From: Psychrobacter proteolyticus
Lineage (GTDB): Bacteria > Pseudomonadota > Gammaproteobacteria > Pseudomonadales > Moraxellaceae
Length of the DNA: 64,000 nt
Direction: 5' to 3'
NCBI RefSeq assembly: GCF_003350005.1
Contig: NZ_QLKS01000007.1
Location: 1-64,000, forward strand
The position numbers and the translations under genes were made by a program. The notes under the pieces are model-generated. The model was given only the letters and a program-made list of their open reading frames with translations. It did not search any database and was not told the origin of the DNA. Positions 10,163-20,871 of the stretch are shown here, in pieces (the stretch's first letter is position 1; every line of letters begins with the position of its first letter).

Positions 10163-11458
10163 TTACTGATAACGATAACGAGCTGAACGCGCATGGGCTT
10201 CTAAGTCCTCACGCTGCGCTAAAATATCAGCTGTCTCAGCCAAAGGCTTACTGCCGGACTCACTGCAATAAATGATGGATGATTTCTTTTGAAAATCGTA
10301 AACACCCAACGGCGAAGAAAAGCGAGCAGTGCCTGATGTTGGCAGTACATGGTTCGGCCCCGCACAGTAATCCCCAATAGCTTCAGGCGTATGACGACCC
10401 ATAAAGATAGCGCCGGCATGACGAATATCGTTTAAGAGTGCGTCAGGGTTATCAACAGATAACTCTAAATGTTCAGGAGCGATACGATTGATAAGTGCCA
10501 TACCTTCACTACGATCTTTTACCAATATCAGTGCGCCCCGATTTTGCAGCGAGTCACGCGCGATATCTGCTTTTGGCAGCTCAGTCAGTGCTTTTTCTAT
10601 CTCAAGTGCTACTTCGTTGAGCTGCTCTTCACTAGTCGTCACAAAGATAGCTTGTGCAATACGATCATGTTCAGCTTGAGACAATAGATCCATCGCTAGC
10701 CAGTCCGCTCTATCTTGTGCTTCGCCTTCTGCATATACCAATACTTCTGAAGGTCCAGCAATCATATCGATACCAACTTGACCAAATACTGCGCGTTTGG
10801 CTGCGGCGACATATTTGTTGCCTGGTCCTGTAATTTTGTCCACGGCTGGAATCGTTTTAGTGCCGTAAGCTAAAGCTGCTACTGCTTGAGCGCCACCAAT
10901 AGTGAAGACGCGATCGACTTGGGCCAAATGAGCCGCTGCCAATACTAACGGATTGAGCACGCCTTTAGGCGCTGGCACCACCATGATGACTTCAGTGACG
11001 CCAGCCACCTTAGCAGGAATAGCGTTCATCAATACTGAAGAAGGATAAGAAGCTAAACCACCAGGCACATAAATCCCAACGCGATCAAGTGGCGTTACTT
11101 TTTGACCCAATCGGTTGCCTAGCTCATCCTCATATTGCCATGTTTCTTGTACTTGGCGCTCATGGAATGTCTGTACCCGAGTTGCGGCTGTGGTCAACGC
11201 TAACTTTACTTTTTCATCAAGATTGGCAAACGCTTCAGCAAGCGCTTCTTTAGACAACTCTAACTCTTGCATCGAAGTTGCTGGATGCTTGTCAAACTGC
11301 TGAGTCAATGCCAACACGACGTTATCACCATCAGCACGTACTTGCGCGATGATATCGTCGACGGTATGTAATAATTCAGCATCATTGACTGTTTCAAAGG
11401 CAAGCAACTGTGTCAATTGACTATCAAAATCGGCATTTTGGGTACTTAACTGGCGCAT
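10163..11458 (-). CDS. hisD: Histidinol dehydrogenase
   Basis: Zinc enzyme that oxidises L-histidinol to histidine with two NAD+. The 431-residue protein has normal length. Visible signatures are SQAEHD (zinc and substrate region), RIAPEHLEL with the catalytic Glu-His pair, and AGPNHVLPT. The conserved core IAGPSEVLV is present. AGGAT precedes the ATG. It lies between hisG and hisC on the minus strand. A hairpin in the 250-bp gap to hisG suggests it may be partly uncoupled from the upstream genes. Confidence 0.96.
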   Translation of the reverse strand: MRQLSTQNADFDSQLTQLLAFETVNDAELLHTVDDIIAQVRADGDNVVLALTQQFDKHPATSMQELELSKEALAEAFANLDEKVKLALTTAATRVQTFHERQVQETWQYEDELGNRLGQKVTPLDRVGIYVPGGLASYPSSVLMNAIPAKVAGVTEVIMVVPAPKGVLNPLVLAAAHLAQVDRVFTIGGAQAVAALAYGTKTIPAVDKITGPGNKYVAAAKRAVFGQVGIDMIAGPSEVLVYAEGEAQDRADWLAMDLLSQAEHDRIAQAIFVTTSEEQLNEVALEIEKALTELPKADIARDSLQNRGALILVKDRSEGMALINRIAPEHLELSVDNPDALLNDIRHAGAIFMGRHTPEAIGDYCAGPNHVLPTSGTARFSSPLGVYDFQKKSSIIYCSESGSKPLAETADILAQREDLEAHARSARYRYQ

Positions 11459-11611
11459 GACCTAATCCTATATCTGAGCATAAAGTAGTGCTAAAAATGA
11501 ACGGTTTGGAACTGAGTAAAGTAGGTTTATCTTTCAAAGTATTGCGACTTATTCGATGTCTTCTTGTCTGAATTTTACGGTGATTTTATGTTTTCGCAAG
11601 CTAAGACAACA

Positions 11612-11658
11612 AAACCAGTTTAGCACGCTACGTCACTCATAGCCTGCTAAACTGGTTT
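11612..11658 (-). terminator. Perfect 14-bp hairpin between hisG and hisD
   Basis: Arms 11612-11625 and 11645-11658 are perfectly complementary around a 19-nt loop. On the minus strand the stem is followed by TTTGTTGT, a weak U-rich tract. It may be an intrinsic terminator of hisG or a partial attenuator inside the his run. The interpretation is uncertain because the tract is interrupted. Confidence 0.5.
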
Positions 11659-11708
11659 AAAAATTTGTATAACCGTGCTTTATTTTACCAATGACTTGCA
11701 CTGGATGA

Positions 11709-12401
11709 TTAGCTATTGGCGATACTATTTTTAAAGCTATCTAAGATTGGTTCTAGTAGTGCAAATTTGCGCTTATAGCTGACTTGATTGACGATCAAAC
11801 GTGAGGAAACATCGCAAATGTGATCGCGTGCCTCAAGTCCATTGGCACGCAGTGTGTTACCGGTGTCGACCACGTCGACGATCAAATCGCCCAAGCCGAC
11901 CAATGGCGCAAGCTCCATCGAACCGTAAAGTTTGATGACATCGACTTGTTGACCTTGGCTTGCAAAATAAGCACGAGCGACATTGACATATTTGGTCGCG
12001 ATACGCAGGCGACGATTTGGCAGCGGTGCATCTTTCACACCCGCAGTCATCAGTTTACACTGAGCAATCTGCAAATCGAGCAATTCATAAACATGATTGG
12101 CACCATGCTCAAGCAGCACATCTTTACCCGCCACCCCAAAGTCAGCAGCGCCATGTTCGACATAGGTCGGCACGTCACTGGCACGCAAAATCAATACACG
12201 TACATTTGGATTTGAGGTCGGAAAAATAAGTTTACGTGAGGCTTCAGGATCTTCTAAAAGATCAACACCAGCTGCACGTAGTAGTGGCATGGTCTCTTCT
12301 AGAATGCGGCCTTTTGATAAAGCCAAGGTTAGACCTGAAAACTCATCGTTTACTTCGTTTAATAAACCGCTGGCTGGTAAAGATTTGCTTGTCTCAGTCA
12401 T
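11709..12401 (-). CDS. hisG: ATP phosphoribosyltransferase, short form
   Basis: First enzyme of histidine synthesis, joining ATP and PRPP. At 230 residues it is the short (HisG-S) type, which lacks the C-terminal regulatory ACT-like domain and in known bacteria needs HisZ as partner; hisZ is not in this window. The core [22 protein letters not shown] and the PRPP-binding region [13 protein letters not shown] are present. It has an N-terminal extension of about 22 residues before the conserved start. It lies 94 bp downstream of murA on the same strand. Confidence 0.95.
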   Translation of the reverse strand: MTETSKSLPASGLLNEVNDEFSGLTLALSKGRILEETMPLLRAAGVDLLEDPEASRKLIFPTSNPNVRVLILRASDVPTYVEHGAADFGVAGKDVLLEHGANHVYELLDLQIAQCKLMTAGVKDAPLPNRRLRIATKYVNVARAYFASQGQQVDVIKLYGSMELAPLVGLGDLIVDVVDTGNTLRANGLEARDHICDVSSRLIVNQVSYKRKFALLEPILDSFKNSIANS

Positions 12402-12495
12402 AATGACATCGTGTCCATGTGCAGTCCCCTACTCAAAGGGGAATTTTTAATTTATAACTTAATATGGGTAACAGTCGATATTGAGTCAATCAATA

Positions 12496-13776
<1,281 letters not shown>

Positions 13777-13875
13777 CTAGCGATGAGTATAGAAAATTAT
13801 GAAAACCAGAACTACAACTCTCAACCATGCATATGGCCGATTCAGTAATATCCAGTCATATAGACAGCTATTTGA

Positions 13876-14127
13876 TTAGCCTTTTGATTGAACGTCCCAC
13901 TCAGCAGGCGTCAGCGCTTGGATATTGAGTGCGTGAATATCGCCACTCGCAATCTTATCATTAACTAACGCATATACTGCTTGCTGACGTTGAACCGCGC
14001 GTTTGCCTTCAAAGCTGGCATCGACCACGCGTACGTCAAACTTATTACCTTGGTTGGCAGCTTGAATAAAAGCGTCTGGGAAGTGAGTCTGTAAAAATGC
14101 GATCAAATCGTCAGCGTTCATGCTCAT
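13876..14127 (-). CDS. ibaG: BolA/IbaG family protein
   Basis: An 83-residue BolA-fold protein. The placement directly upstream of murA and the short length fit the IbaG (YrbA) subgroup, which with monothiol glutaredoxins takes part in Fe-S trafficking and acid response. The conserved segment RQQAVYALVNDKI, followed by IHALNIQALTP, is the helix-turn region typical of the family. Two start codons (residues 1 and 3) are possible; the first has AAGGCAG upstream. Assignment to ibaG rather than bolA rests on synteny. Confidence 0.85.
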   Translation of the reverse strand: MSMNADDLIAFLQTHFPDAFIQAANQGNKFDVRVVDASFEGKRAVQRQQAVYALVNDKIASGDIHALNIQALTPAEWDVQSKG

Positions 14128-14291
14128 AGAATAGTCTGCCTTAAAGTTTAGAATAGGGTATAGATTTAAAGTGATGACATTATAACAAGAGTTTGCATAT
14201 CTTACAGTACTGTCTTACTCAAGTGTGTTTAAGCATTGAGACAGTACTATAAATTAAACAGTCAAAAATCGTTGATATACATAGTAATAAG

Positions 14292-15287
14292 TTATTTGAG
14301 CGTTTTATCCAAGTACGTCAGCACTTGCGCACGCACATCATTGACCCAGCGTAGCGGCGGTGCCATTGCACCAATACTGGTTGCGTGACTGGCCCCTTCT
14401 ATTTCGCCCGTTTCAACGGTGACGCCTGCTTCTTTAAACGCTTCTGTCATTTTGATTGTATTAGTCGCATGTACAATTTTGTCTTTTTCTGCCGTTAACA
14501 ATAAATAGGGCGGCTGCGCACCTTTAATCTGACGATCTGGCATCACCTCATCAGGTGTGGCATTGGGTCCAAACGCTGTTGCACTACTGAACTTGCGGAA
14601 ATCATAGCTATAAGGACCCGCAATCCCAATAACGGTTGCAATATCTATTGGCTTAATACCATAAGGTGCTAAAAAGTCTTCGTTGGCAACGGCTGCTACT
14701 GCATTAAACGCGCCAGCAGAATGCCCCATCACCGCTAGGCGTGACGGATCTGCATGGAGACTGGTCGCATTTTCAATACTCCAAGCAATTGCCTGAGCTG
14801 CATCTTTGACATAATCAGGATAGACATGCTCAGGCGCTTTACGGTAATTAATCACTGCGGTGACATACCCTGCTTTGGCTAAGCTCTGACCGACAAAGGC
14901 ATATTGTTCTTTATTGCCGCTCTCCCATGAACCACCATGGACAAATACCACCATAGGATAGCTAGTGTTGATAGTACTCTGAGATTTCATTGCTTGTGCT
15001 AGCGGTTTTGGATAATAGATATCTAGGTCTTGAGAAGGCTGATCACCATATAAGATATCCTTACTTACCCCAACGCCGCCACTAGAAGTAATGCCATTGA
15101 CGATAGCCAGCGGTGATAATGCCTGTGCGTTTTGCGTGGCTAACGCGATACTGCCCAATGCCAATATTGCCGCACCACCAAATCTCAACGTTCGTGTTTT
15201 CTTATGAGCAGGTTTATTGTGTATGCCTATATTACCAATGACGCTTGTTTCTTCATTTGGTTGTATATTTGCCTGTGAATCCTTCAT
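14292..15287 (-). CDS. Exported alpha/beta hydrolase (esterase/lipase-like)
   Basis: An alpha/beta hydrolase of the BD-FAE / carboxylesterase type. The oxyanion-hole motif VFVHGGSW, the nucleophile elbow GHSAGA and a late His in GASHATS form a credible Ser-Asp-His triad (Asp likely in AEKDKIV). The longest frame begins at 15317, but the ATG at 15285-15287 has AGGAT 8-9 nt upstream and is preferred (331 residues). A hydrophobic run after KKTRTLRF, ending in TQNAQA, looks like a signal peptide with a long N-region, so the enzyme is probably periplasmic or secreted. The substrate is unknown. It is flanked by ibaG and a BON lipoprotein, all on the minus strand. Confidence 0.8.
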   Translation of the reverse strand: MKDSQANIQPNEETSVIGNIGIHNKPAHKKTRTLRFGGAAILALGSIALATQNAQALSPLAIVNGITSSGGVGVSKDILYGDQPSQDLDIYYPKPLAQAMKSQSTINTSYPMVVFVHGGSWESGNKEQYAFVGQSLAKAGYVTAVINYRKAPEHVYPDYVKDAAQAIAWSIENATSLHADPSRLAVMGHSAGAFNAVAAVANEDFLAPYGIKPIDIATVIGIAGPYSYDFRKFSSATAFGPNATPDEVMPDRQIKGAQPPYLLLTAEKDKIVHATNTIKMTEAFKEAGVTVETGEIEGASHATSIGAMAPPLRWVNDVRAQVLTYLDKTLK

Positions 15288-15524
15288 GACCAGTATCCTA
15301 TTATATTTATTTATCAATCAGTAGTAACAGACTCACAGCGATAATGGTTCATCCATTAGCCAATGATGTGTTTGATATTAGTATCGTTGGCTAATGCGCT
15401 GACTCTGCTACATTTTACTATTGATATAGTACTCACTGGCTGAAGATTTCTCGTGCCTTTACTGTTATCACTATTTAGGCTTATTGTGATTGACGTCATT
15501 TATCGCTTGGCGAACTAAAAGTTC

Positions 15525-16325
15525 TTATTGATTCTGATAAAGGTCGATATAAGGGCTTGAAGACGGCTGCGTAGTATTGGCCTCTTCTTCCGTTATGACA
15601 ATAGGCGTTGCCGTGCTGATAGTAGTATCTTGGGCAGCTGGCGCTACTGCAGGATTGGCCAAATTATTCTCATACATGATGTCATCATTATTTATTTTGA
15701 CACCTCTATCGTCGACGACAGTTGTCAACAATACCAACTCAGTGACTCCAACAGTACCATTGGCGATATCAATCAAATGACTCTGCTGAGTGGGTGTCAT
15801 ACGGCCCATAATATAGACCACGCCATTATTAGTAACGGCTTTAATTTGTGAAGCACTCACACCATCGCTAGCGGCTATTTTCGCCAGTAGCTTTGAAGTG
15901 ATATAGCCATCATGAACTGTTGAGCTATACCCTTTTGACGCACTGACTTCCATCTCATTGTAGACACGGCGTACATCTGGCATAGAGCTAACGACTTTTT
16001 CTACTTCTGCTTTGAGCGTTTCAGTTGGCACTTCACCTGTGAGCAGTACTTCGCTATTGAAACTATCGATACCCATACGACTGGTTTGCTGCAAGTCTTC
16101 TTTTAGCCCATATACATTGATTTTGGCAGTATGTTCAATACTACGATCGAGCAGACGCTGCGGAATCGTGCGCTCAGTCATTGGCACGCCGTACGTTCCT
16201 TCTGTACTGTTGGTCAGATAGTTGGTGGCACAACCTGTACTGACAACGCAGGCAGCAATCATAATGCCAGTCGTAATACGGCGTGATGAACCAAAAATAG
16301 CAGTGCGCAAATGCATCCGTGTCAT
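15525..16325 (-). CDS. BON-domain lipoprotein (DolP/YraP-like)
   Basis: A 266-residue predicted lipoprotein: basic N-terminus, hydrophobic core and lipobox STGC with Cys32. Two BON domains follow (about residues 60-130 and 135-205), with VLLTGEVPTE and VVYIMGRMTP as the typical strands. The C-terminal 60 residues are polar and probably disordered. Its place beside yraN and near rsmI resembles the E. coli rsmI-lpoA-yraN-diaA-dolP neighbourhood, so a DolP-like outer-membrane integrity role is a fair inference. AGAGG precedes the start. Confidence 0.8.
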   Translation of the reverse strand: MTRMHLRTAIFGSSRRITTGIMIAACVVSTGCATNYLTNSTEGTYGVPMTERTIPQRLLDRSIEHTAKINVYGLKEDLQQTSRMGIDSFNSEVLLTGEVPTETLKAEVEKVVSSMPDVRRVYNEMEVSASKGYSSTVHDGYITSKLLAKIAASDGVSASQIKAVTNNGVVYIMGRMTPTQQSHLIDIANGTVGVTELVLLTTVVDDRGVKINNDDIMYENNLANPAVAPAAQDTTISTATPIVITEEEANTTQPSSSPYIDLYQNQ

Positions 16326-16592
16326 TATTTACCTCTTAAAACATGGTTGTGACAATTTTATAAATTAAGCAAATCTTAATCTAGGTCATATCTTCATTTT
16401 AAAGAAAACACGCTCTAGTAGTGACGAGCTAAACGTAGCTGTAAGCTAATACTGTATCTGATTTATAGAAAGTTGACTATAACCGCTACTTTACTTAATT
16501 TTGGCCATCAGCGGTTAGCTTTTTAGTAACGAACCTTACTTGTCAGATGTGGTTAAATGCTTCATTTGGCAGCATCTATCTTATTTACCCTA

Positions 16593-17078
16593 TTACCATG
16601 CACTGGCTATAAAAGCATTTTGAATCCATTCTGGTTGATGGTCTAACGGCTCATTTCTTGAATTTGACTCATTCATCGTGTTGTAAGCAATGACATCAAA
16701 CCGGCAATCATAATGAGCATACTCAGGATACTGCTGCAAAAAGGACTGTGCTGTCTTAATAACTTTGCGCTGTTTGCTTGCTGTCACGCTGAGTGCCGCA
16801 TCGCCATAATTCGAGGACTTGCGCTGGCGAACTTCAATAAATACTAGTGTTAACCATGCTGAACCTGTCTCAATCATGACCAGATCCAACTCACCTACTT
16901 TTGGCTGTTGCCAATTTTGTGCGACCAACCTCAACCCTTGCGCTTGTAAATACTCACACGCCTGCTGCTCAAACCGACTACCTTGGCGTTGTTTTGGTGA
17001 GGTTAAGATTAAGGGCTTATGGTTCGGCATAAGGTTAATTGGTCTGATTAACATTTGAGAATTATCATAGCACAACAT
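16593..17078 (-). CDS. yraN: YraN/UPF0102 family endonuclease-like protein
   Basis: A 161-residue protein of the UPF0102 family, related to the Holliday-junction resolvase / endonuclease fold. The GxELDLV (GELDLVMIE) and FIEVRQR segments correspond to the family's nuclease-like core; most relatives have VKTR or VRYR where this has VRQR. The start is uncertain: Met1, Met9 and Met17 are all possible and none has a clear ribosome site. It diverges from rsmI by 143 bp, although these genes often run together elsewhere. Biochemical function is not established. Confidence 0.85.
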   Translation of the reverse strand: MLCYDNSQMLIRPINLMPNHKPLILTSPKQRQGSRFEQQACEYLQAQGLRLVAQNWQQPKVGELDLVMIETGSAWLTLVFIEVRQRKSSNYGDAALSVTASKQRKVIKTAQSFLQQYPEYAHYDCRFDVIAYNTMNESNSRNEPLDHQPEWIQNAFIASAW

Positions 17079-17221
17079 GCTAAACTAGCCACTTCTGCGC
17101 GTTCTACTCTCACAATCTATCGATTGCCTCATTCATTATTTGACTGAAAAACCATAGATAACGACTGTACATACTAGCGCACTATTATTTTTTCACGTCT
17201 TTTTAACCACCCGAGGTTTTC

Positions 17222-18178
17222 ATGTCTACCCCTACTGCGATGCCAGCTTGTCTCTATATCGTTGCCACGCCGATTGGTAATATGTCCGACATGACATCGC
17301 ACGCAATTGATGTCTTGAAGCAGGTCGCCATTATTGCCTGTGAAGACACCCGCACCTCAGGTAAGCTACTGTCACATTTTGGCATCGATACTAAAGGCAG
17401 TAAAGCTGACGAGACAAAAGACTCAGAGACTCGTCCTGCCAAAAGCAGTATCGAAAATGATGATACGACGACAAAGCAAAAAGGTCACAATAAGCTATGG
17501 GCCTATCACGAACATAATAGCGCCATTCAAACACCCAAAATTATTGAAATGATTGAGCAAGGTCATTCGGTTGCCTTGATTAGTGATGCGGGTACACCTC
17601 TGGTCAGCGATCCAGGTTATCAACTGGTACAAGCCGCGCATGAAGCTGGCGTGACCGTATCACCTATCGTTGGGGCTTCTGCTGCAATTGGCGCATTGTC
17701 AGTAGCAGGACTACCATCTGATCGATTTAGCTTTATTGGGTTCTTGCCTGCCAAAACGCACGGTCGTCAAAAACAGCTGAGCGATCTAATCGCACGTACC
17801 GAAACTTTAATCTTTTATGAAGCGCCGCATCGCATCGTATCTAGCCTAGAAGACATGGCAACGATATTTGGTGCAGACCGCGCGGTGACTTTTTGCCGAG
17901 AATTGACCAAGACGTTTGAAACGGTACACAAGAGCACCCTTGGCGAGTTGGTTGAATTTGTCAAAGCAGATGACAATCAGCAACGCGGCGAGATAGTCGT
18001 GGTCGTCGCTGGTATCGGTGTGGCAAAAGATACTGACGACATCAGCACTCATGATAAATTGCTACAGCGTTTGCTAGAGGACTTATCAGTCAAAAAAGCA
18101 GCCGCACTGGCCTCTGATATCACTGGTGTGAAGAAAAATGCGCTTTATCAGCGTCTACTAGAGTTGCAAGCAGACTAA
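17222..18178 (+). CDS. rsmI: 16S rRNA (cytidine(1402)-2'-O)-methyltransferase
   Basis: RsmI 2'-O-methylates C1402 in the 16S rRNA decoding centre using SAM. The tetrapyrrole-methylase fold is clear: VATPIGN at the N-terminus, CEDTRTS, ISDAGTPLVSDPG and FYEAPHR. At 318 residues it is about 30 longer than most. The excess is a polar insert at residues 57-90 (rich in K, D, E, S and T) between HFGI and the conserved LWAYHEHN. A GAGG site precedes the ATG. It is followed 53 bp later by the PfkB-family kinase, with which it may form an operon. Confidence 0.95.
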   Translation: MSTPTAMPACLYIVATPIGNMSDMTSHAIDVLKQVAIIACEDTRTSGKLLSHFGIDTKGSKADETKDSETRPAKSSIENDDTTTKQKGHNKLWAYHEHNSAIQTPKIIEMIEQGHSVALISDAGTPLVSDPGYQLVQAAHEAGVTVSPIVGASAAIGALSVAGLPSDRFSFIGFLPAKTHGRQKQLSDLIARTETLIFYEAPHRIVSSLEDMATIFGADRAVTFCRELTKTFETVHKSTLGELVEFVKADDNQQRGEIVVVVAGIGVAKDTDDISTHDKLLQRLLEDLSVKKAAALASDITGVKKNALYQRLLELQAD

Positions 18179-18231
18179 TTTTTAATAATAAAAAGATAAC
18201 CATTTACAAATGAATTGAGGAGAGATAAGCA

Positions 18232-19251
18232 ATGTACGATGTAATGGCAATAGGCAATGCGTTGGTTGATCACGAGTATGTGCTATCAGATGCGGCACTA
18301 GAAGAGACTGAGCTGACCAAAGGTAATATGACGCTGGCTGGTATTGAAGAGCAGCAGCAACTACTGGCTTATTTTAAGCTGGCTGAGATTGAGCCATCAA
18401 AACAAGCAGGCGGCGGATCAGCAGCCAACACCATGTTTACCTTTGCCAGCTTAGGCGGTAAGCCTTTTTATGCTTGCCGCGTCGGTGATGATGATCAAGG
18501 GGCATTTTACCTTAGAGACTTGCATGAAGCAGGTGTCGCAACTTCAGACAAATCTATTCATGCAGGCGGTGTGACCGGCTCATGTGTGGTTGCCGTTACC
18601 GAAGATGGCGAGCGTACCATGCAGACCTATCTTGGCACCTCAAGTGAGATTGTCGCTGACAATGTTGATTTTGACGCGTTGACTCAAGCAGATTGGCTAT
18701 ATATCGAAGGCTATCTAGCAATGTCTGAGAGCATCCAGCCAGCGATGACTCAATTACGTCAACAGGCCGGTATCTATAATGCCAAAATCGCAGTGAGCTT
18801 TGCTGATCCTGCGGTAGTAAAATTTGCCAAAGATGGCTTGCTTAATATGCTCGGCAACAAAGTCGCAGTGATATTCTGCAATAGCGAAGAAGCCAAGCTG
18901 TTTACGGATAAAAAACAAGTCAAAGCAGCGGCGCGTGCCCTGCTTGAATACTGCCAAACCGCAGTCGTCACTGATGGTGCCAATGGTGCGGTCATTGCCC
19001 ACCAGCCTAATGATGAAGCAGAGGTTGAAGTCTATGACGTTGCAACCCCAGCAGTGGCCAACGTCATCGATACCAACGGTGCAGGCGATAACTACGCTGG
19101 TGCTTTCTTATATGCATTATCGCAGCAGTATAGTCTGCCAGAATGCGGTCGTCTTGCCAGCGAAATATCGGCACAAGTTATTCAGCAGTTTGGACCGCGT
19201 CTTGCCTCGCAGGACTATCGAGATATCGCGCAGCGCGTACTTTCTGCTTAA
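18232..19251 (+). CDS. PfkB-family carbohydrate/nucleoside kinase (adenosine kinase-like)
   Basis: A 339-residue ribokinase-fold kinase. The N-terminal GGSAANT and the C-terminal DTNGAGD, which holds the anion hole and catalytic Asp, are both intact. The overall pattern (MYDVMAIGNALVDHE start, TYLGTSSE middle) resembles proteobacterial proteins annotated as adenosine kinase, but the substrate cannot be fixed from sequence. GAGGAGA lies just upstream of the ATG. It follows rsmI on the plus strand and ends in a strong terminator. Confidence 0.85.
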   Translation: MYDVMAIGNALVDHEYVLSDAALEETELTKGNMTLAGIEEQQQLLAYFKLAEIEPSKQAGGGSAANTMFTFASLGGKPFYACRVGDDDQGAFYLRDLHEAGVATSDKSIHAGGVTGSCVVAVTEDGERTMQTYLGTSSEIVADNVDFDALTQADWLYIEGYLAMSESIQPAMTQLRQQAGIYNAKIAVSFADPAVVKFAKDGLLNMLGNKVAVIFCNSEEAKLFTDKKQVKAAARALLEYCQTAVVTDGANGAVIAHQPNDEAEVEVYDVATPAVANVIDTNGAGDNYAGAFLYALSQQYSLPECGRLASEISAQVIQQFGPRLASQDYRDIAQRVLSA

Positions 19252-19275
19252 TTGTTAAACACATCTGTTGAACGC

Positions 19276-19313
19276 AAAAAAAAGCCCATATCAAATCGAT
19301 ATGGGCTTTTTTT
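19276..19313. terminator. Bidirectional terminator between PfkB kinase and metY
   Basis: A perfect 10-bp stem (19282-19291 with 19299-19308) with a 7-nt loop is flanked by an A-run on the left and a T-run on the right. It can end both converging transcripts. Confidence 0.9.
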
Positions 19314-19361
19314 ATATTAGACTTGCTTAAACAGTTTGCTCAACTTAATAAGCGCTTTTTA

Positions 19362-20684
19362 TTAAGCAGAAGCTAATGCTTGGGCGAGATCGGCTTTAAT
19401 GTCTTCGATATGTTCGATACCAATCGATAGTCGTACCATATCCGTACTAACGCCTGCATTTTCTAGCTCTTGCTCATTTAACTGACGATGGGTGGTCGTC
19501 GCTGGATGACAGGCCAATGACTTTGCATCACCGATATTTACCAGACGAGTAATCAGTTGCAGCGCATCGATAAAGCGCGCTCCTGCTTCTAGTCCGCCTT
19601 TTACACCAAAGGTCAAAATAGCAGAAGGCGTGCCTTTCATGTATTTTTTGGCAAGCTCGTGCTCAGGATGGTCAGATAGACCTGCATATTTCACCCAAGC
19701 AACTTTATCATGGTCACGCAGATATTCTGCAACGGCTTGTGCATTTTGCACGTGACGCTCCATACGCAGACTTAGCGTCTCCATACCTTGCAAGATACCA
19801 AAGGCATTTAGCGGGCTAAGTGCTGCGCCAGTGTTACGTAGTGGCGCAACGCGGGCACGGGCAATAAAGGCTGGCGCGCCTACGTCTTTTACGAAATTTA
19901 CCCCATGATAGCTATGATCTGGCGTATTCAACAGTGGGAAACGCTCAGGATAGTCTCCCCAAGCAAACTTGCCACTATCGACAATCGCACCACCGATTGA
20001 CGTTCCGGTTCCACTCATATATTTGGTCAATGAGTGAATCACGATATCTGCACCGAACTCAAAAGGACGGCATATCGCAGGTGTCGCCACCGTATTATCA
20101 ATCACGACAGGCACACCGTATTCATGAGCGACATCACTGAGCGCTTGAATATCGACAATATTACCTAGTGGGTTACCGATACTCTCTGCAAAAACCATCT
20201 TGGTTTTATCATCAATTAAGTCACGAATGGCTTCAGGGTTTTTATGATCGAAGAAACGCACTTCGATACCTTGACGCGGCAATGCATGGGCAAATAAATT
20301 GTAAGTACCGCCATATAACGTCGATACAGCAACGATATTGTCACCTGCTTCACAAATGGTCTGAATGGCATAAGTAATGGCAGCCATACCAGAGGCTACG
20401 GCAAGCGCACCGATACCGCCTTCTAACGCAGCCACACGCTCTTCTAACACCGCGTTGGTCGGATTCATGATACGAGTATAGATATTGCCTGCTACTTTTA
20501 AATCAAACAAATCTGCACCATGCTGAGTATTATCAAACGCATATGAACTGGTATGATAAATAGGCACGGCGACTGCTTTAGTCGTTGGCTCTACACTATA
20601 GCCGGCATGAATCGCTAAAGTCTCAAGACGTTGAGGGATTCCTGATGATTGGGGCGTCTGCTGGGCTGCTTGTTCATTACTCAT
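19362..20684 (-). CDS. metY: O-acetylhomoserine aminocarboxypropyltransferase
   Basis: Cys/Met-metabolism PLP enzyme that makes homocysteine from O-acetylhomoserine and sulfide. The PLP lysine lies in HSLTKYMSGTG, and the family markers YTRIMNPTN, ASGMAAI and VIDNTVATP are present. The start at 20682-20684 is preferred over an upstream ATG because AAAGGA lies 8 nt before it; this gives 440 residues, the usual length for MetY and longer than MetB/MetZ. It is a monocistronic minus-strand gene downstream of the nfuA terminator. O-succinylhomoserine use (MetZ) cannot be excluded from sequence alone. Confidence 0.9.
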   Translation of the reverse strand: MSNEQAAQQTPQSSGIPQRLETLAIHAGYSVEPTTKAVAVPIYHTSSYAFDNTQHGADLFDLKVAGNIYTRIMNPTNAVLEERVAALEGGIGALAVASGMAAITYAIQTICEAGDNIVAVSTLYGGTYNLFAHALPRQGIEVRFFDHKNPEAIRDLIDDKTKMVFAESIGNPLGNIVDIQALSDVAHEYGVPVVIDNTVATPAICRPFEFGADIVIHSLTKYMSGTGTSIGGAIVDSGKFAWGDYPERFPLLNTPDHSYHGVNFVKDVGAPAFIARARVAPLRNTGAALSPLNAFGILQGMETLSLRMERHVQNAQAVAEYLRDHDKVAWVKYAGLSDHPEHELAKKYMKGTPSAILTFGVKGGLEAGARFIDALQLITRLVNIGDAKSLACHPATTTHRQLNEQELENAGVSTDMVRLSIGIEHIEDIKADLAQALASA

Positions 20685-20776
20685 AATACATTCCTTTGTA
20701 TTCATCAAAAGTTAATTATTAAAAAGTTAGCATTTAAAAGCCATTTCAAAAAAGCGATCTACTAAATCATAGCAAT

Positions 20777-20813
20777 AAAAAAAGCCGAGTTCATCAGAAC
20801 TCGGCTTTTTTGT
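20777..20813 (-). terminator. Terminator after nfuA
   Basis: A perfect 10-bp stem (20783-20792 with 20797-20806) with a 4-nt loop and flanking A and T runs. On the minus strand it follows the nfuA stop and precedes metY. Confidence 0.9.
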
Positions 20814-20871
20814 TAAATATTATGCTTGGGCTGTTAACTGAACATCCACAGTATGCATGGATTTCAAGCTT

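Noticed and set aside
11820..12215. Plus-strand frame of 131 codons inside hisG
   Set aside because: Antisense shadow of hisG; no family resemblance or start signal.
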